DNA from: Modestobacter sp. VKM Ac-2977 | Lineage (GTDB): Bacteria; Actinomycetota; Actinomycetes; Mycobacteriales; Geodermatophilaceae | NCBI RefSeq assembly: GCF_026968045.1 | Contig: NZ_JAPVBQ010000004.1 | Location: 248,001 to 312,000 of the forward strand | Length of the DNA: 64,000 nt | Direction: 5' to 3' | Shown here: in pieces, positions 1 to 7,322 of the stretch | How positions within the stretch are numbered: the stretch's first letter is position 1 | Layout: each line of letters starts with the position of its first letter | Position numbers and translations under genes: made by a program | Notes under the pieces: model-generated | Databases searched by the model: none | What the model saw: only the letters and a program-made list of their open reading frames with translations | What the model was told of the DNA's origin: nothing

Positions 1-706
1 CGGCGACCGCTGCGGCGATGCTCGCGGCCACGGCCTCACCGGCCACCCGGTCCGCCGAGACCTGCCGGGTCACCTCGCCCAGGTCGGATCCCACGACGTC
101 CCCGGTCACCCCCATCCGCCGGTAGGCCGACAGGGCGTTCGGGCTGGCGTAGACCGCGTGTCCGGTGCCGTCCAGCCGGACCAGCCCGTCACCCACCCGC
201 GGGCTCATCTCCGCGTCGTCCAGCATCCGCGGCGGGAAGGTGCCGGCCGCCACCATCAACGAGAGGTCCGCGGCGATGTCGAGGTAGGTGAGCTCCAGGG
301 TCGACGGCGACCGGGTCGCCGCCAGGTTGGTGTCCTTGGCCAGCACCGCGACCACCGCACCGTCGTGCCGGACGGGGATCACCTCCCGCCGGCGGGGGCT
401 CGCACCCGACCAGTCGGGATCGCCCTCGGTGATCGGCCGCCCTTCCCGCTGCGCCCGCAGCAGCGGCTCGGCGTCCGCCCCGGTGGCCTCACTGCCCACC
501 AGGTCCTCCGGCTGGCTCGTGGGCGCCGTCAGCGGGCGCACCTGGGCCACGCACCACCAGGCCCCGGTCTGCAGCGGCACCCACAGCGTGAGGTCGGCGA
601 AGGAGAGGTCGGCCAGCAGCTGCCAGTCGGCCACCAGCCGGCGCGCGTGGTCGACCTGGGACGGGCTCGCCGAGCCGCGGGTGAGACGTTCGGACAGGCT
701 GCTCAT
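1..706 (-). CDS. pdtaS: PdtaS-like sensor histidine kinase, truncated by window edge
   Basis: Only the first 235 residues are present; the C-terminal kinase part lies beyond base 1. The N-terminus (VADWQLLADLSFADLTLWVP) resembles the GAF domain of mycobacterial PdtaS, and from about residue 165 a PAS-like segment follows (RVGDGLVRLDGTGHAVYASP). In the known family this is a soluble histidine kinase that phosphorylates the ANTAR response regulator PdtaR, which acts by RNA binding. The next genes (biotinyl protein, anti-sigma, sigH) repeat the M. tuberculosis Rv3220c-Rv3223c order, which supports the call. The start is ATG at 706; a TAGGCT -10-like hexamer lies 10 nt upstream at 717-722, giving a very short leader. 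Kinase residues cannot be checked here. Confidence 0.82.
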   Translation of the reverse strand, partial: MSSLSERLTRGSASPSQVDHARRLVADWQLLADLSFADLTLWVPLQTGAWWCVAQVRPLTAPTSQPEDLVGSEATGADAEPLLRAQREGRPITEGDPDWSGASPRRREVIPVRHDGAVVAVLAKDTNLAATRSPSTLELTYLDIAADLSLMVAAGTFPPRMLDDAEMSPRVGDGLVRLDGTGHAVYASPNALSAYRRMGVTGDVVGSDLGEVTRQVSADRVAGEAVAASIAAAVA

Positions 707-723
707 CGTGAGCCGGAGCCTAC

Positions 724-779
724 GGCCCTGTCCGGAGGCTCACCCCAGCCTGCGAGGGAGGAGTGGGACAGGGTCCTTT
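724..779. repeat. Intergenic hairpin repeat (subfamily B)
   Basis: Arms CCCTGTCC (726-733) and GGACAGGG (766-773) enclose a core GGCTCACCCCAGCCTGCGAG and end in GGGTCCTTT. The core is close to that at 36752-36806. This copy lies between divergent genes, so it is not simply a terminator. Confidence 0.6.
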
Positions 780-782
780 GTC

Positions 783-788
783 TACCCT
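783..788 (+). promoter_or_regulatory. Leaderless -10 hexamer TACCCT
   Basis: TACCCT is followed by exactly 6 nt and then the GTG start at 795, so the predicted transcription start is the first base of the start codon. No Shine-Dalgarno is visible. The -35 is not clear. Confidence 0.5.
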
Positions 789-794
789 GCTCCG

Positions 795-1292
795 GTGGCC
801 TTCCCCGCACCCGTCGTCGGCCCGGCCGGGCCCGCGGACCACGCCCGCATCGCCGAGCTCACCGTGGCTGCCTACGCAGCCGAGGAGCTCGCACCGGCCG
901 AGTACCTGCCCCAGCTGGCCGACGTGGCGGGGCGTGCGGACCGCGCGGAGCTGCTCGTGGCCCGCGACCACGACGGGCGCATCGTCGGCAGCGTGGCGCT
1001 GGTGCTGTCCGGGGACTTCGGTGAGGTCGTCGAGTCCCCGGACGAGGCGGCGTTCCGGATGCTCGCGGTCGACCCCGGGGCTCGCGGCCAGGGCATCGGG
1101 GCGGCGCTCGTGCGCGCCTGCCTGGACCGGGCCCGGGCCGCCGGCAGACGACGGATGGTGCTGTCCACGGGCGAGCGGATGGCCGCAGCGCACCGGCTCT
1201 ACGCCCAGTTCGGTTTCACCCGGCTGCCGGAGCGGGACTGGACGCCGGTGCCCGGCGTCGACCTCCGGGTCTACTCCCTCGACCTGGCCTGA
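795..1292 (+). CDS. GNAT family N-acetyltransferase
   Basis: A 165-residue single-domain GNAT protein that would move an acetyl group from acetyl-CoA to an unknown amine. The acetyl-CoA loop is clear around residue 97 (VDPGARGQGIGAALV, the R-G-x-G-x-G/A pattern). It is preceded by beta-4 (AAFRMLAV) and followed by the late GNAT helix (AAHRLYAQFGF). The GTG at 795 was chosen because it starts just before the conserved N-terminus and has a -10-like hexamer 6 nt upstream; longer in-frame extensions run through the intergenic repeat. It is divergent from pdtaS. The substrate cannot be assigned. Confidence 0.82.
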   Translation: MAFPAPVVGPAGPADHARIAELTVAAYAAEELAPAEYLPQLADVAGRADRAELLVARDHDGRIVGSVALVLSGDFGEVVESPDEAAFRMLAVDPGARGQGIGAALVRACLDRARAAGRRRMVLSTGERMAAAHRLYAQFGFTRLPERDWTPVPGVDLRVYSLDLA

Positions 1293-1320
1293 CGCGCCCC
1301 GTCCTCCTCCGACGGGGTCG

Positions 1321-1545
1321 CTACGCCGGGACGACGGTGGCGATCAGGTCGCCCTCCTGGAGCACCTCGCCCTCGACCACGTGCAGCTCGCCGATCGTGC
1401 CGGCGCGCTCACTGAGCACCGGGATCTCCATCTTCATCGACTCGAGGATGACCAGCGTGTCACCGGCGGCGACCTCCGCACCGGGGGCCACGAGCACCTT
1501 CCACACGCTGGAGACCATCTCGGCGTGGATCTCCTCGACCGCCAC
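1321..1545 (-). CDS. Stand-alone biotin/lipoyl attachment domain protein
   Basis: A 74-residue protein consisting only of a biotinyl domain, with the canonical biotinylation motif ESMKMEIPV in the middle. Biotin protein ligase would modify the second lysine-type position, K in MKM. It matches M. tuberculosis TB7.3 (Rv3221c) in size and motif and lies in the same place, between pdtaS and the anti-sigma/sigH pair. GTG at 1545 has a GAAGAGGGGG ribosome-binding site 6 nt upstream. Free biotinyl domains normally serve as carboxyl carriers for a biotin carboxylase and a carboxyltransferase. The only nearby candidate partner is the degenerate carboxylase-like gene just upstream on the same strand. 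Confidence 0.88.
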   Translation of the reverse strand: MAVEEIHAEMVSSVWKVLVAPGAEVAAGDTLVILESMKMEIPVLSERAGTIGELHVVEGEVLQEGDLIATVVPA

Positions 1546-1645
1546 CGGCGCCCCCTCTTCCCTGACCTGCCCCGACCCGCCTGAGCCGACGGTGTGCTCA
1601 TGAAAGCACGCGTGGAGGCCGGCACCGCACCGTGCCGAGCAGCGG

Positions 1646-2698
1646 TCAGGTGCAGTCGGGGACGAGCGCACCGGCGATGCGCTGCAGCACGCCGCAGACG
1701 GCCGCACCGTCGTGCGGGACGCCGGTCTCCGGGAGACCGACGAGGAGCTCCATCGCCGCCCGCGCGGCGCTCGCCGCATCCGGGCCCGCAGCGCTCACCG
1801 TGGCCAGCAGGGCGTCGTACCAGCCATCGAGCCGGTCGCCCGCGTCGTAGCCGCTCACCGCGACCAGTTCGGCGTCCCCGGTCGGACGCCGGTCAGCGGC
1901 GACGACGTCGGGCAGCCGGCCGGTGACCCGACCCGCAGTGCCCGGCGGCAGGGTCGAACGCAGCTGGACGGCGAGCCCGGCGTACGGCGGCCCCTCGGCG
2001 GCGTCCGGGAGACTGCCCGCCGGCGCACCGGACGCACTGCCCAGCGCGAGCGCGACGGCGTCCAGCCCGTGTGCCCGCTCGAGCACGGCGATGTCCAGGG
2101 AGAAGCCCGCCGCCACCTCGGCCAGCTCACCGCCGGGGTCGATGCCCACCGTGACCAGCCCGCGCCAGCCCAGCTCGGGGAGCCGGCGGGCGGCCGCGGG
2201 CAGTGATCCCAGCCCGTCGGGGGGCGTCCAGGAGACCCGTGGGGTGCCGCCGGCGCGGTCGCGCAGCACCGGGGTGACGTGGTGCAGCCCCTCGGCGCTG
2301 ACCCAGGCCAGGAACCCACGCTCGCTGGCCGGCTCGACGCCGTCACCGCCGAGGCGCTCGAGCACCCCGGCCTCCGGCCCGATCCAGCCCAGCCCGGCGT
2401 CGGCCACCGCGGCGGCCAGCCGCGCGTTCCCGGCCAGGGCCGGGGGGACGGGGAGCACCGCGTCGACCCGGGTACGGCGAGCGGCCTCGACCAGGCGGCG
2501 CACGTCCAGATAGGACTCCGTGGCCGGTGCGGGGCCCAACAGCACGGACTCGTCGGCCATCCGCACGTGCCGGGCGTCGCGTTCTGCCTCCGAGTACACG
2601 GCCACGGCCTTCACGCCCAGCCGACCGCACGCCCGGATCACCGCGCAGGCCATCGGCCCCCGGCCGGCCACGAGCACGCTGTCGACTGCCTGGACCAC
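1646..2698 (-). CDS. Degenerate biotin-carboxylase-like protein
   Basis: A 350-residue protein. Residues 5-100 match the N-terminal domain of biotin carboxylases (VLVAGRGPMACAVIRACGRL, then AVYSEAERDARHVRMADESV, SYLDV and GWIGP). The last 100 residues resemble the biotin carboxylase C-domain (DGWYDALLATVSAAGPD, GVPHDGAAVCGVL). The ATP-grasp region between them is shortened, and I see no glycine-rich ATP loop or the usual catalytic Lys/Glu/Arg set, so carboxylase activity is doubtful. GTG at 2698 has a strong GAGGAGG 5 nt upstream. It lies upstream of and co-directional with the biotinyl-domain gene, which suggests that the two proteins work together. A scaffold or biotin-domain binding role is inference. 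Confidence 0.62.
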   Translation of the reverse strand: MVQAVDSVLVAGRGPMACAVIRACGRLGVKAVAVYSEAERDARHVRMADESVLLGPAPATESYLDVRRLVEAARRTRVDAVLPVPPALAGNARLAAAVADAGLGWIGPEAGVLERLGGDGVEPASERGFLAWVSAEGLHHVTPVLRDRAGGTPRVSWTPPDGLGSLPAAARRLPELGWRGLVTVGIDPGGELAEVAAGFSLDIAVLERAHGLDAVALALGSASGAPAGSLPDAAEGPPYAGLAVQLRSTLPPGTAGRVTGRLPDVVAADRRPTGDAELVAVSGYDAGDRLDGWYDALLATVSAAGPDAASAARAAMELLVGLPETGVPHDGAAVCGVLQRIAGALVPDCT

Positions 2699-2934
2699 GT
2701 CGTCCTCCTCTTCCCGGCTGGGCCGGCGTCCTGCGCTCACCGGCTGTGCCGGCCTCCTGCCGGTGGCCCGTGCCACCGCTGGTCCCGACCGCGCACCAGC
2801 GCACGGTGCCGGGCCCACCCGTGAGAGCCTTGCAGGGTCAGCTTGGCCGGTGCCGGGGTGCTCTGCATCCTGCACCGGGACCGATCAGCAGCCGGGCGTC
2901 CCGCCCGGGTGGAGCACAGAGAGGAGGGGCAGCG

Positions 2935-3009
2935 ATGTCCAAGCGTGGACGCAAGCGGCGCGCCCGCAAGAAGAGCGGCGCCAACCACGGCAAGCGCCCC
3001 AACGCCTGA
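2935..3009 (+). CDS. 50S ribosomal protein bL37
   Basis: A 24-residue very basic peptide beginning MSKRGRKRRARKKSG and ending in NHGKRPNA. It resembles the small actinobacterial large-subunit protein bL37 found in mycobacterial ribosome structures and often missed in annotation. ATG at 2935 has an excellent GAGAGGAGGGG Shine-Dalgarno about 5 nt upstream. It stands alone, convergent with rsrA. The upstream 2699-2934 interval holds nothing else I recognise beyond its promoter region. The family call rests on the KR-rich start and the NHGKRPN tail, recalled rather than aligned. Confidence 0.75.
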   Translation: MSKRGRKRRARKKSGANHGKRPNA

Positions 3010-3033
3010 CGGCGGGGGGAGCGCCGCGCCGCC

Positions 3034-3426
3034 CTAGGCGGTGGGGCGCTCCCCCGGCAGCTGGCCGGTCTGGACGCTCGTCGTCTCGAAGGTCGTCGTC
3101 TCGATGCTGGCCTTCTCGACGCGCACCTGGGTGCCGTCCTCCTCGAACGAGACGGTCGTCAGCTGCACCTTGATCCGGTCGCGCAGGCCCATCGGCGTGG
3201 GGTCACCGCCACAGCGGCGGCGCACCAGCGCCTTGAACTCCTGCTCGATGCCGAACTGGCGCAGACAGGGCGAACAGTCCTCGAGGTGCTCGGCGATGAC
3301 CGCGCGCCGGGCGTCGTCGGTCTCGTGGTCGAGGAACTCGAAGACGTGGGAGAGCACGTCGTCGCAGGAGGTGATCTCCTCGCCGTGGACGTCGTGCTGG
3401 GCGCCGTCGTGAGCGTCGGTGCTCAT
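3034..3426 (-). CDS. rsrA: Zinc-binding redox anti-sigma factor (RsrA/RshA type)
   Basis: 130 residues with the ZAS signature: an upstream CDD segment (C21) and the HxxxCxxC core [12 protein letters not shown] near residues 47-58. In the known family, disulfide stress oxidises the cysteines, releases zinc and frees the sigma factor SigR/SigH. The start ATG (3426) overlaps the stop of the upstream sigma gene by 4 nt, so the pair is translationally coupled. The C-terminal third is acidic and threonine-rich, without a recognised domain. Confidence 0.92.
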   Translation of the reverse strand: MSTDAHDGAQHDVHGEEITSCDDVLSHVFEFLDHETDDARRAVIAEHLEDCSPCLRQFGIEQEFKALVRRRCGGDPTPMGLRDRIKVQLTTVSFEEDGTQVRVEKASIETTTFETTSVQTGQLPGERPTA

Positions 3427-4115
3427 GGGCGGGTCGCCTCCTCAGCAGCCCCGGCCCGGACGAAACCGCGTTCCCGGGCGTAGTCGGCCAGCAGCTTCTG
3501 CAGACCGCGCCGGCCGCGGTGCAGGCGGGACATCACCGTGCCGATGGGCGTGCCCATGATCTCGGCGATCTCCTTGTAGGCGAACCCCTCGACGTCGGCC
3601 AAGTAGACCGCGAGCCGGAAGTCCTCCGGCAGCTGCTGCAGCGCCTCCTTGATGTCGGAGTCGGGCAGGTGGTCCAGCGCCTCGATCTCCGCCGAGCGCA
3701 GGCCGCTGGAGGTGTGCTCCTCCGCGGCGTAGAGCTGCCAGTCCTGCACCTGCTCGGTGGGGTACTGCTGCGGCTGCCGCTGCTTCTTGCGGTAGCTGTT
3801 GATGTAGGTGTTCGTCAGGATCCGGTACAGCCACGCCTTGAGGTTGGTGCCCTCGGCGAACTGGTGGAAGGCCGAGTACGCCTTGACGAACGTCTCCTGC
3901 ACCAGGTCCTCGGCGTCGGCGGGGTTGCGGGTCATCCGCAGCGCCGCCGGGTAGAGCTGGTCCAGGTAGGGCAGGGCGTCCCGCTCGAAGCGGGCGTCAC
4001 GCTGCGCCCGGGTCTCGGCGAGCTCGGCGCGACTGCCGTCGGCACGCGCCTCCGGCGTCTCATCGGGCTTCGCCGTCTCGACGACGGGGCTGTCGCTCGC
4101 GGGCTCCTGGGGCAC
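3423..4115 (-). CDS. sigR: ECF sigma factor SigR/SigH, thiol-oxidative stress
   Basis: A 230-residue ECF sigma factor. Region 2 is clear ([20 protein letters not shown], then [20 protein letters not shown]) and region 4 follows ([38 protein letters not shown]). It is coupled by a 4-nt overlap to its zinc anti-sigma, the hallmark of the SigR/RsrA (SigH/RshA) system controlling thioredoxin, proteolysis and thiol homeostasis genes. GTG at 4115 has an AGAGAGGA site upstream. In-frame upstream GTG codons at 4154 and 4259 exist, and the SigR-type promoter at 4269-4294 would start RNA just in front of 4259, so a longer isoform is possible. Confidence 0.92.
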   Translation of the reverse strand: MPQEPASDSPVVETAKPDETPEARADGSRAELAETRAQRDARFERDALPYLDQLYPAALRMTRNPADAEDLVQETFVKAYSAFHQFAEGTNLKAWLYRILTNTYINSYRKKQRQPQQYPTEQVQDWQLYAAEEHTSSGLRSAEIEALDHLPDSDIKEALQQLPEDFRLAVYLADVEGFAYKEIAEIMGTPIGTVMSRLHRGRRGLQKLLADYARERGFVRAGAAEEATRP

Positions 4116-4268
4116 CGACCGTCCTCTCTGCGGCGCCCGGGAACGGGCGACCACGTCGCTCGATCCTAGCCGGGTACGGCCGGGGTGGCCGGGGGGACGG
4201 CGGGCGGGCGCGGATCCGCGCGCGATGCGCGCCGGTGCGCCCGGGACTGTGCTGCTCACGGTCGGTGC

Positions 4269-4294
4269 AACGGCACGCGCCTGGGCTCGATTCC
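4269..4294 (-). promoter_or_regulatory. SigR/SigH-type promoter (GGAAT-N18-GTT)
   Basis: On the minus strand GGAAT (4294-4290) is separated by exactly 18 nt from GTT (4271-4269). This is the textbook actinobacterial SigR/SigH promoter, oriented toward sigR, implying positive autoregulation. The predicted start is near 4262. Confidence 0.75.
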
Positions 4295-4358
4295 CCACCG
4301 GGGCGTTCGTCGGGGAAAGCACTCCCCGACCGGCAGGGTCGCCCTAGGCTGCTGCGCC

Positions 4359-4838
4359 GTGGCGGCGACACCGGCGGTGCGGACCCTGGACCAGGCGCGG
4401 GCCCACTACTCCCTGCACGAGTACGACCCGGCCGACGGCGCGGACGGACACGGCTACGGCGAGGTGGCGGTGGCCGCCCTCGGCGCCGATCCGGCCCGGG
4501 TGTTCAAGACCCTGGTCGCCCGGGTGGACGGGGCGCTCACCGTCGCCGTCGTACCGGTCAGCGGCCAGCTGGACCTCAAGGCGCTGGCCACCGCCGCGGG
4601 CGGGCGGAAGGCCACGATGGCCGACCCGGCCGACGCCGAGCGGAGCAGCGGCTACGTACGGGGTGGGATCAGCCCGCTGGGTCAGCGGAAGGCGCTGCCG
4701 ACCGTGGTGGACGACAGCGCGCTGACCTTCCCGACGGTGCTGGTCAGCGCGGGACGCCGCGGGCTCCAGGTGGAGCTGTCGCCGGCGGACCTGGTCCGGC
4801 TGACCCGGGCCCGGACGGCCGCCATCGCCCGACCCTGA
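4359..4838 (+). CDS. YbaK/EbsC-type aminoacyl-tRNA deacylase
   Basis: 159 residues forming one YbaK/ProX domain. In the family it hydrolyses Cys-tRNA(Pro) in trans, correcting prolyl-tRNA synthetase errors. Family hallmarks visible are FKTLVARVDG, AVVPVSGQLDLKALA, the YVRGGISPLGQRK segment and the terminal GRRGLQVELSPADLVRL. The length is typical. GTG at 4359 was chosen; TAGGCT at 4345-4350 sits 8 nt upstream and there is no Shine-Dalgarno, consistent with leaderless or near-leaderless mRNA. It is divergent from sigR and shares the promoter interval with it. Confidence 0.9.
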   Translation: MAATPAVRTLDQARAHYSLHEYDPADGADGHGYGEVAVAALGADPARVFKTLVARVDGALTVAVVPVSGQLDLKALATAAGGRKATMADPADAERSSGYVRGGISPLGQRKALPTVVDDSALTFPTVLVSAGRRGLQVELSPADLVRLTRARTAAIARP

Positions 4839-4849
4839 CGGCCGCCCGG

Positions 4850-6415
4850 TCAGCCGTACGGGGTGAGCAGCTGGTCGACCGGCGCGAAGTCGTCGGTGAG
4901 GACTCCGGCGTCCCCGATGAACCGGTCGAGCTCGGGACCCTCGGCCACCTGCCAGGCGAGCCCACGCTCGGCCAGTGCGGCGGCGATCTCCGCCGACGGC
5001 AGCGGACGCTGCGAGGCGACCGCGACCACGTTCCCGCCGTCCTCCCCGGCCAGCACCGGCGCCCGGGCCAGCAGCAGCACGTGGTCGAACACCTGCCGCA
5101 TGGTCGCCAGCTCAGCCCGCACGAACGACAGCGGCGGGTTGTCGATCAGGTTGACCGCGTAGACGCCGTCCTCGGCCAGCGCCTCGTCGACCAGGCGCAG
5201 CGCCTCCACCGTGGTGAGCTGCCACGGCACCGACAACCCGCCGAAGGCGTCACCGACGACGAGGTCCCGCTCCCCGGCTTCCTCCGCGTCCAGCCCGACC
5301 CGGCCGTCACCGACCCGCACCTGGAGTTCGTCGGAGGTCTCCAGCCCCAGCTCCAGCTCGTCGATCGCGACGACGCCGGGGTCGACCTCGAGCACCCGGC
5401 TCAGCGTGCCCGGCCGCACCTCGGCCAGGTAGCGGGGCAGGGTCAGCCCCCCGCCACCGACGTGCAGCGCCGACAGCGGTTCGCCCGCCGGGGCGAGCGC
5501 GTCGGTGACCGAGGCGATGGCCTGGACGTACTCGAACTCCAGGTACGTCGGGTCCTCGAGGTCGACGTAGGAGTGCCGCAGGGTGTCCAGCAGCAGCACC
5601 CGCCCGGTGTCGCGCTCGGGGTCGACCACCACCCGGGCGCAGTGGTAGGCGGTCTCCCGTTCGCAGGGCGTCGGTGCCACCGCGGCCAGCACCGGCGCGG
5701 CCACGGCCAGAGCCAGCAGCCCGACGGGCAACCGGCCGGTCACCCCGGGGGTGCGGCGCCGCAGCAGCACCGCGAGGGCCACCCCGACCAGGACGACGAG
5801 CAGCCCGGTGCCGACCAGGATCACGCTGCTGGGCAGCACCGCGATCAGCAGGAAGCCGGTGGAGAACGTCGCCACGATGCCGCCGATGGTGCCGATGCCC
5901 GACAGCCGGCCGACGACCGAGCCGGTCTGCGCCAGACTGCCCAGCTGGAGCGCGACGATCATCGGCGGGACGGCGGACAGCAGCGCGGCCGGGACGACGA
6001 CGGCCAGCGCGGCCAGCAGCAGCACGTTCCCGGCCGCGGCGCCGGTGAACAGCGCACCGGCGAACCGCACCAGGGGCAGCACCGCCACGATCAGGGCACC
6101 GCCGGCCACCATCAGCGGCGCGATCAGCCGCCGCGGGTCGGTGCGGTCGGCGGCAGCACCCCCGGCCCAGGCACCGACGGCGATCGCGGCCAGCGCGAAC
6201 CCGATGACCGCGGTGCTGGTCTGCACGGTGATCCCGACGTACGGCGCGATCAGCCGCAGGCCGACGACCTCGAGCACGAGCACCGCCCCGGAGGACAGGA
6301 AGGTGACGCCGGCGGCGATCCAGTCGGGCAGCGCCCGGGAGCCAGGACGGGTGGGCTCCCCGGCCGTGTCCGGGGTCGTCGACGCGGTGGTCGGGTGGGG
6401 GTCCAGCGGGCTCAC
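4850..6415 (-). CDS. Fused membrane / spermidine-synthase-like protein
   Basis: 521 residues. A short Pro/Thr-rich cytoplasmic tail is followed by about eight hydrophobic helices (residues 30-245), then a soluble Rossmann domain of the spermidine synthase fold from about 260 to the end. Landmarks are SALHVGGGGLTLPRYLA (nucleotide-binding loop), VLEVDPGVVAIDE, DLVVGDAFGG and AVNLIDN. Proteins with this fusion are often annotated as fused MFS/spermidine synthase; whether they make polyamines is not established for this type. The SRAP gene ends 19 bp upstream, so the two may be co-transcribed. GTG at 6415 lacks an obvious Shine-Dalgarno. Confidence 0.78.
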   Translation of the reverse strand: MSPLDPHPTTASTTPDTAGEPTRPGSRALPDWIAAGVTFLSSGAVLVLEVVGLRLIAPYVGITVQTSTAVIGFALAAIAVGAWAGGAAADRTDPRRLIAPLMVAGGALIVAVLPLVRFAGALFTGAAAGNVLLLAALAVVVPAALLSAVPPMIVALQLGSLAQTGSVVGRLSGIGTIGGIVATFSTGFLLIAVLPSSVILVGTGLLVVLVGVALAVLLRRRTPGVTGRLPVGLLALAVAAPVLAAVAPTPCERETAYHCARVVVDPERDTGRVLLLDTLRHSYVDLEDPTYLEFEYVQAIASVTDALAPAGEPLSALHVGGGGLTLPRYLAEVRPGTLSRVLEVDPGVVAIDELELGLETSDELQVRVGDGRVGLDAEEAGERDLVVGDAFGGLSVPWQLTTVEALRLVDEALAEDGVYAVNLIDNPPLSFVRAELATMRQVFDHVLLLARAPVLAGEDGGNVVAVASQRPLPSAEIAAALAERGLAWQVAEGPELDRFIGDAGVLTDDFAPVDQLLTPYG

Positions 6416-6434
6416 CTCGGGGATCGGGGGACGG

Positions 6435-7181
6435 TCAGAACAGGGCGGGCTGGTCGGCGGGCTCGCTGACCGACTCCACCCGCGCGGTCAGCTGCGGCCC
6501 GTTGTTGGCCACGTTGCCCACGGCCGCGCCGACCGGGCGGATCTCCAGCCGCTCGACGTACTCCGGCGGCGTCGGGCCGGCCAGCTCGGTGACGTCCTCG
6601 CGGGCCGGGTCCAGCCACTCCGCCCAGCGGTCCGGCGGCAGCACCAGCGGCATCCGGTGGTGCACCTCGGTGAGCGCGCCGACCGCGGGGGCGGTGACCA
6701 CGGTGCAGGTGTACAGCCGGTCCTCACCCCGGCCCCACACCTCCCAGAGCCCGGCGAAGACGAGCCCGGAGCCGTCCTCCGGGGTCACGTAGAACGGCTG
6801 CTTGCCGGGGCGGTCGTGGCGGGGCGACCACTCGTACCAGCCGTCGGCCGGGACCAGGCAGCGCCGGCTCGCCGCGGCGGTGCGGAACGCGGGCTTCTCG
6901 GCCAGCGACTCGACCCGGGCGTTGAGCATCCGGTTGCCGACCGAGACGTCCTTGGCCCACGAGGGCACCAGGCCCCAGCGCACGGCCCGGAGCTCACGGT
7001 GCCCGCCGCCGGTGAGCGCGCCCTCGGCGTCGCGCTCCTTCTTGTGCCGCACCACGTACACGTCCTTGGTGGGGGCGACGTTGTGGTCGGCCGGCAACGG
7101 CGCCTGGCCCTCGACCGGGACGGCCTCGAACTCCAGCGCCAGGTCCGCAGGGTTGCGACTGGCGGCGTAGCGACCACACAT
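6435..7181 (-). CDS. SRAP domain protein (HMCES/YedK family)
   Basis: 248 residues starting MCGRYA. After removal of Met, the exposed Cys2 is the residue that crosslinks to abasic sites in single-stranded DNA in this family. Other family signatures present are NVAPTKDVYVV, LVPSWAK, RMLNARVESL, DGWYEW and the TEVHHRMPLVL histidine motif. The role is protection of abasic sites at stalled forks. ATG at 7181 has GGGAGGAG 7 nt upstream. An M. tuberculosis homolog lies in the same block beside aroA. Length and motifs are complete, so it should be active. Confidence 0.93.
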   Translation of the reverse strand: MCGRYAASRNPADLALEFEAVPVEGQAPLPADHNVAPTKDVYVVRHKKERDAEGALTGGGHRELRAVRWGLVPSWAKDVSVGNRMLNARVESLAEKPAFRTAAASRRCLVPADGWYEWSPRHDRPGKQPFYVTPEDGSGLVFAGLWEVWGRGEDRLYTCTVVTAPAVGALTEVHHRMPLVLPPDRWAEWLDPAREDVTELAGPTPPEYVERLEIRPVGAAVGNVANNGPQLTARVESVSEPADQPALF

Positions 7182-7322
7182 GCGGGGCTCCTCCCGGACG
7201 ACGACCTCACCGAGCCTAGGTGCGCCCACCGACGACCCGCCGTGCGTCACCCGGGGTGAGCGGGGTAGGACGGGGACACAGACCCGACGCACCGCGACGA
7301 AGCACGACGGAGGGCACATCAC

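Noticed and set aside
4235-6469. 744-codon open frame on the plus strand
   Set aside because: It is antisense to the membrane/spermidine-synthase gene, with Gly/Arg/Gln/His-rich shadow composition and no domain.
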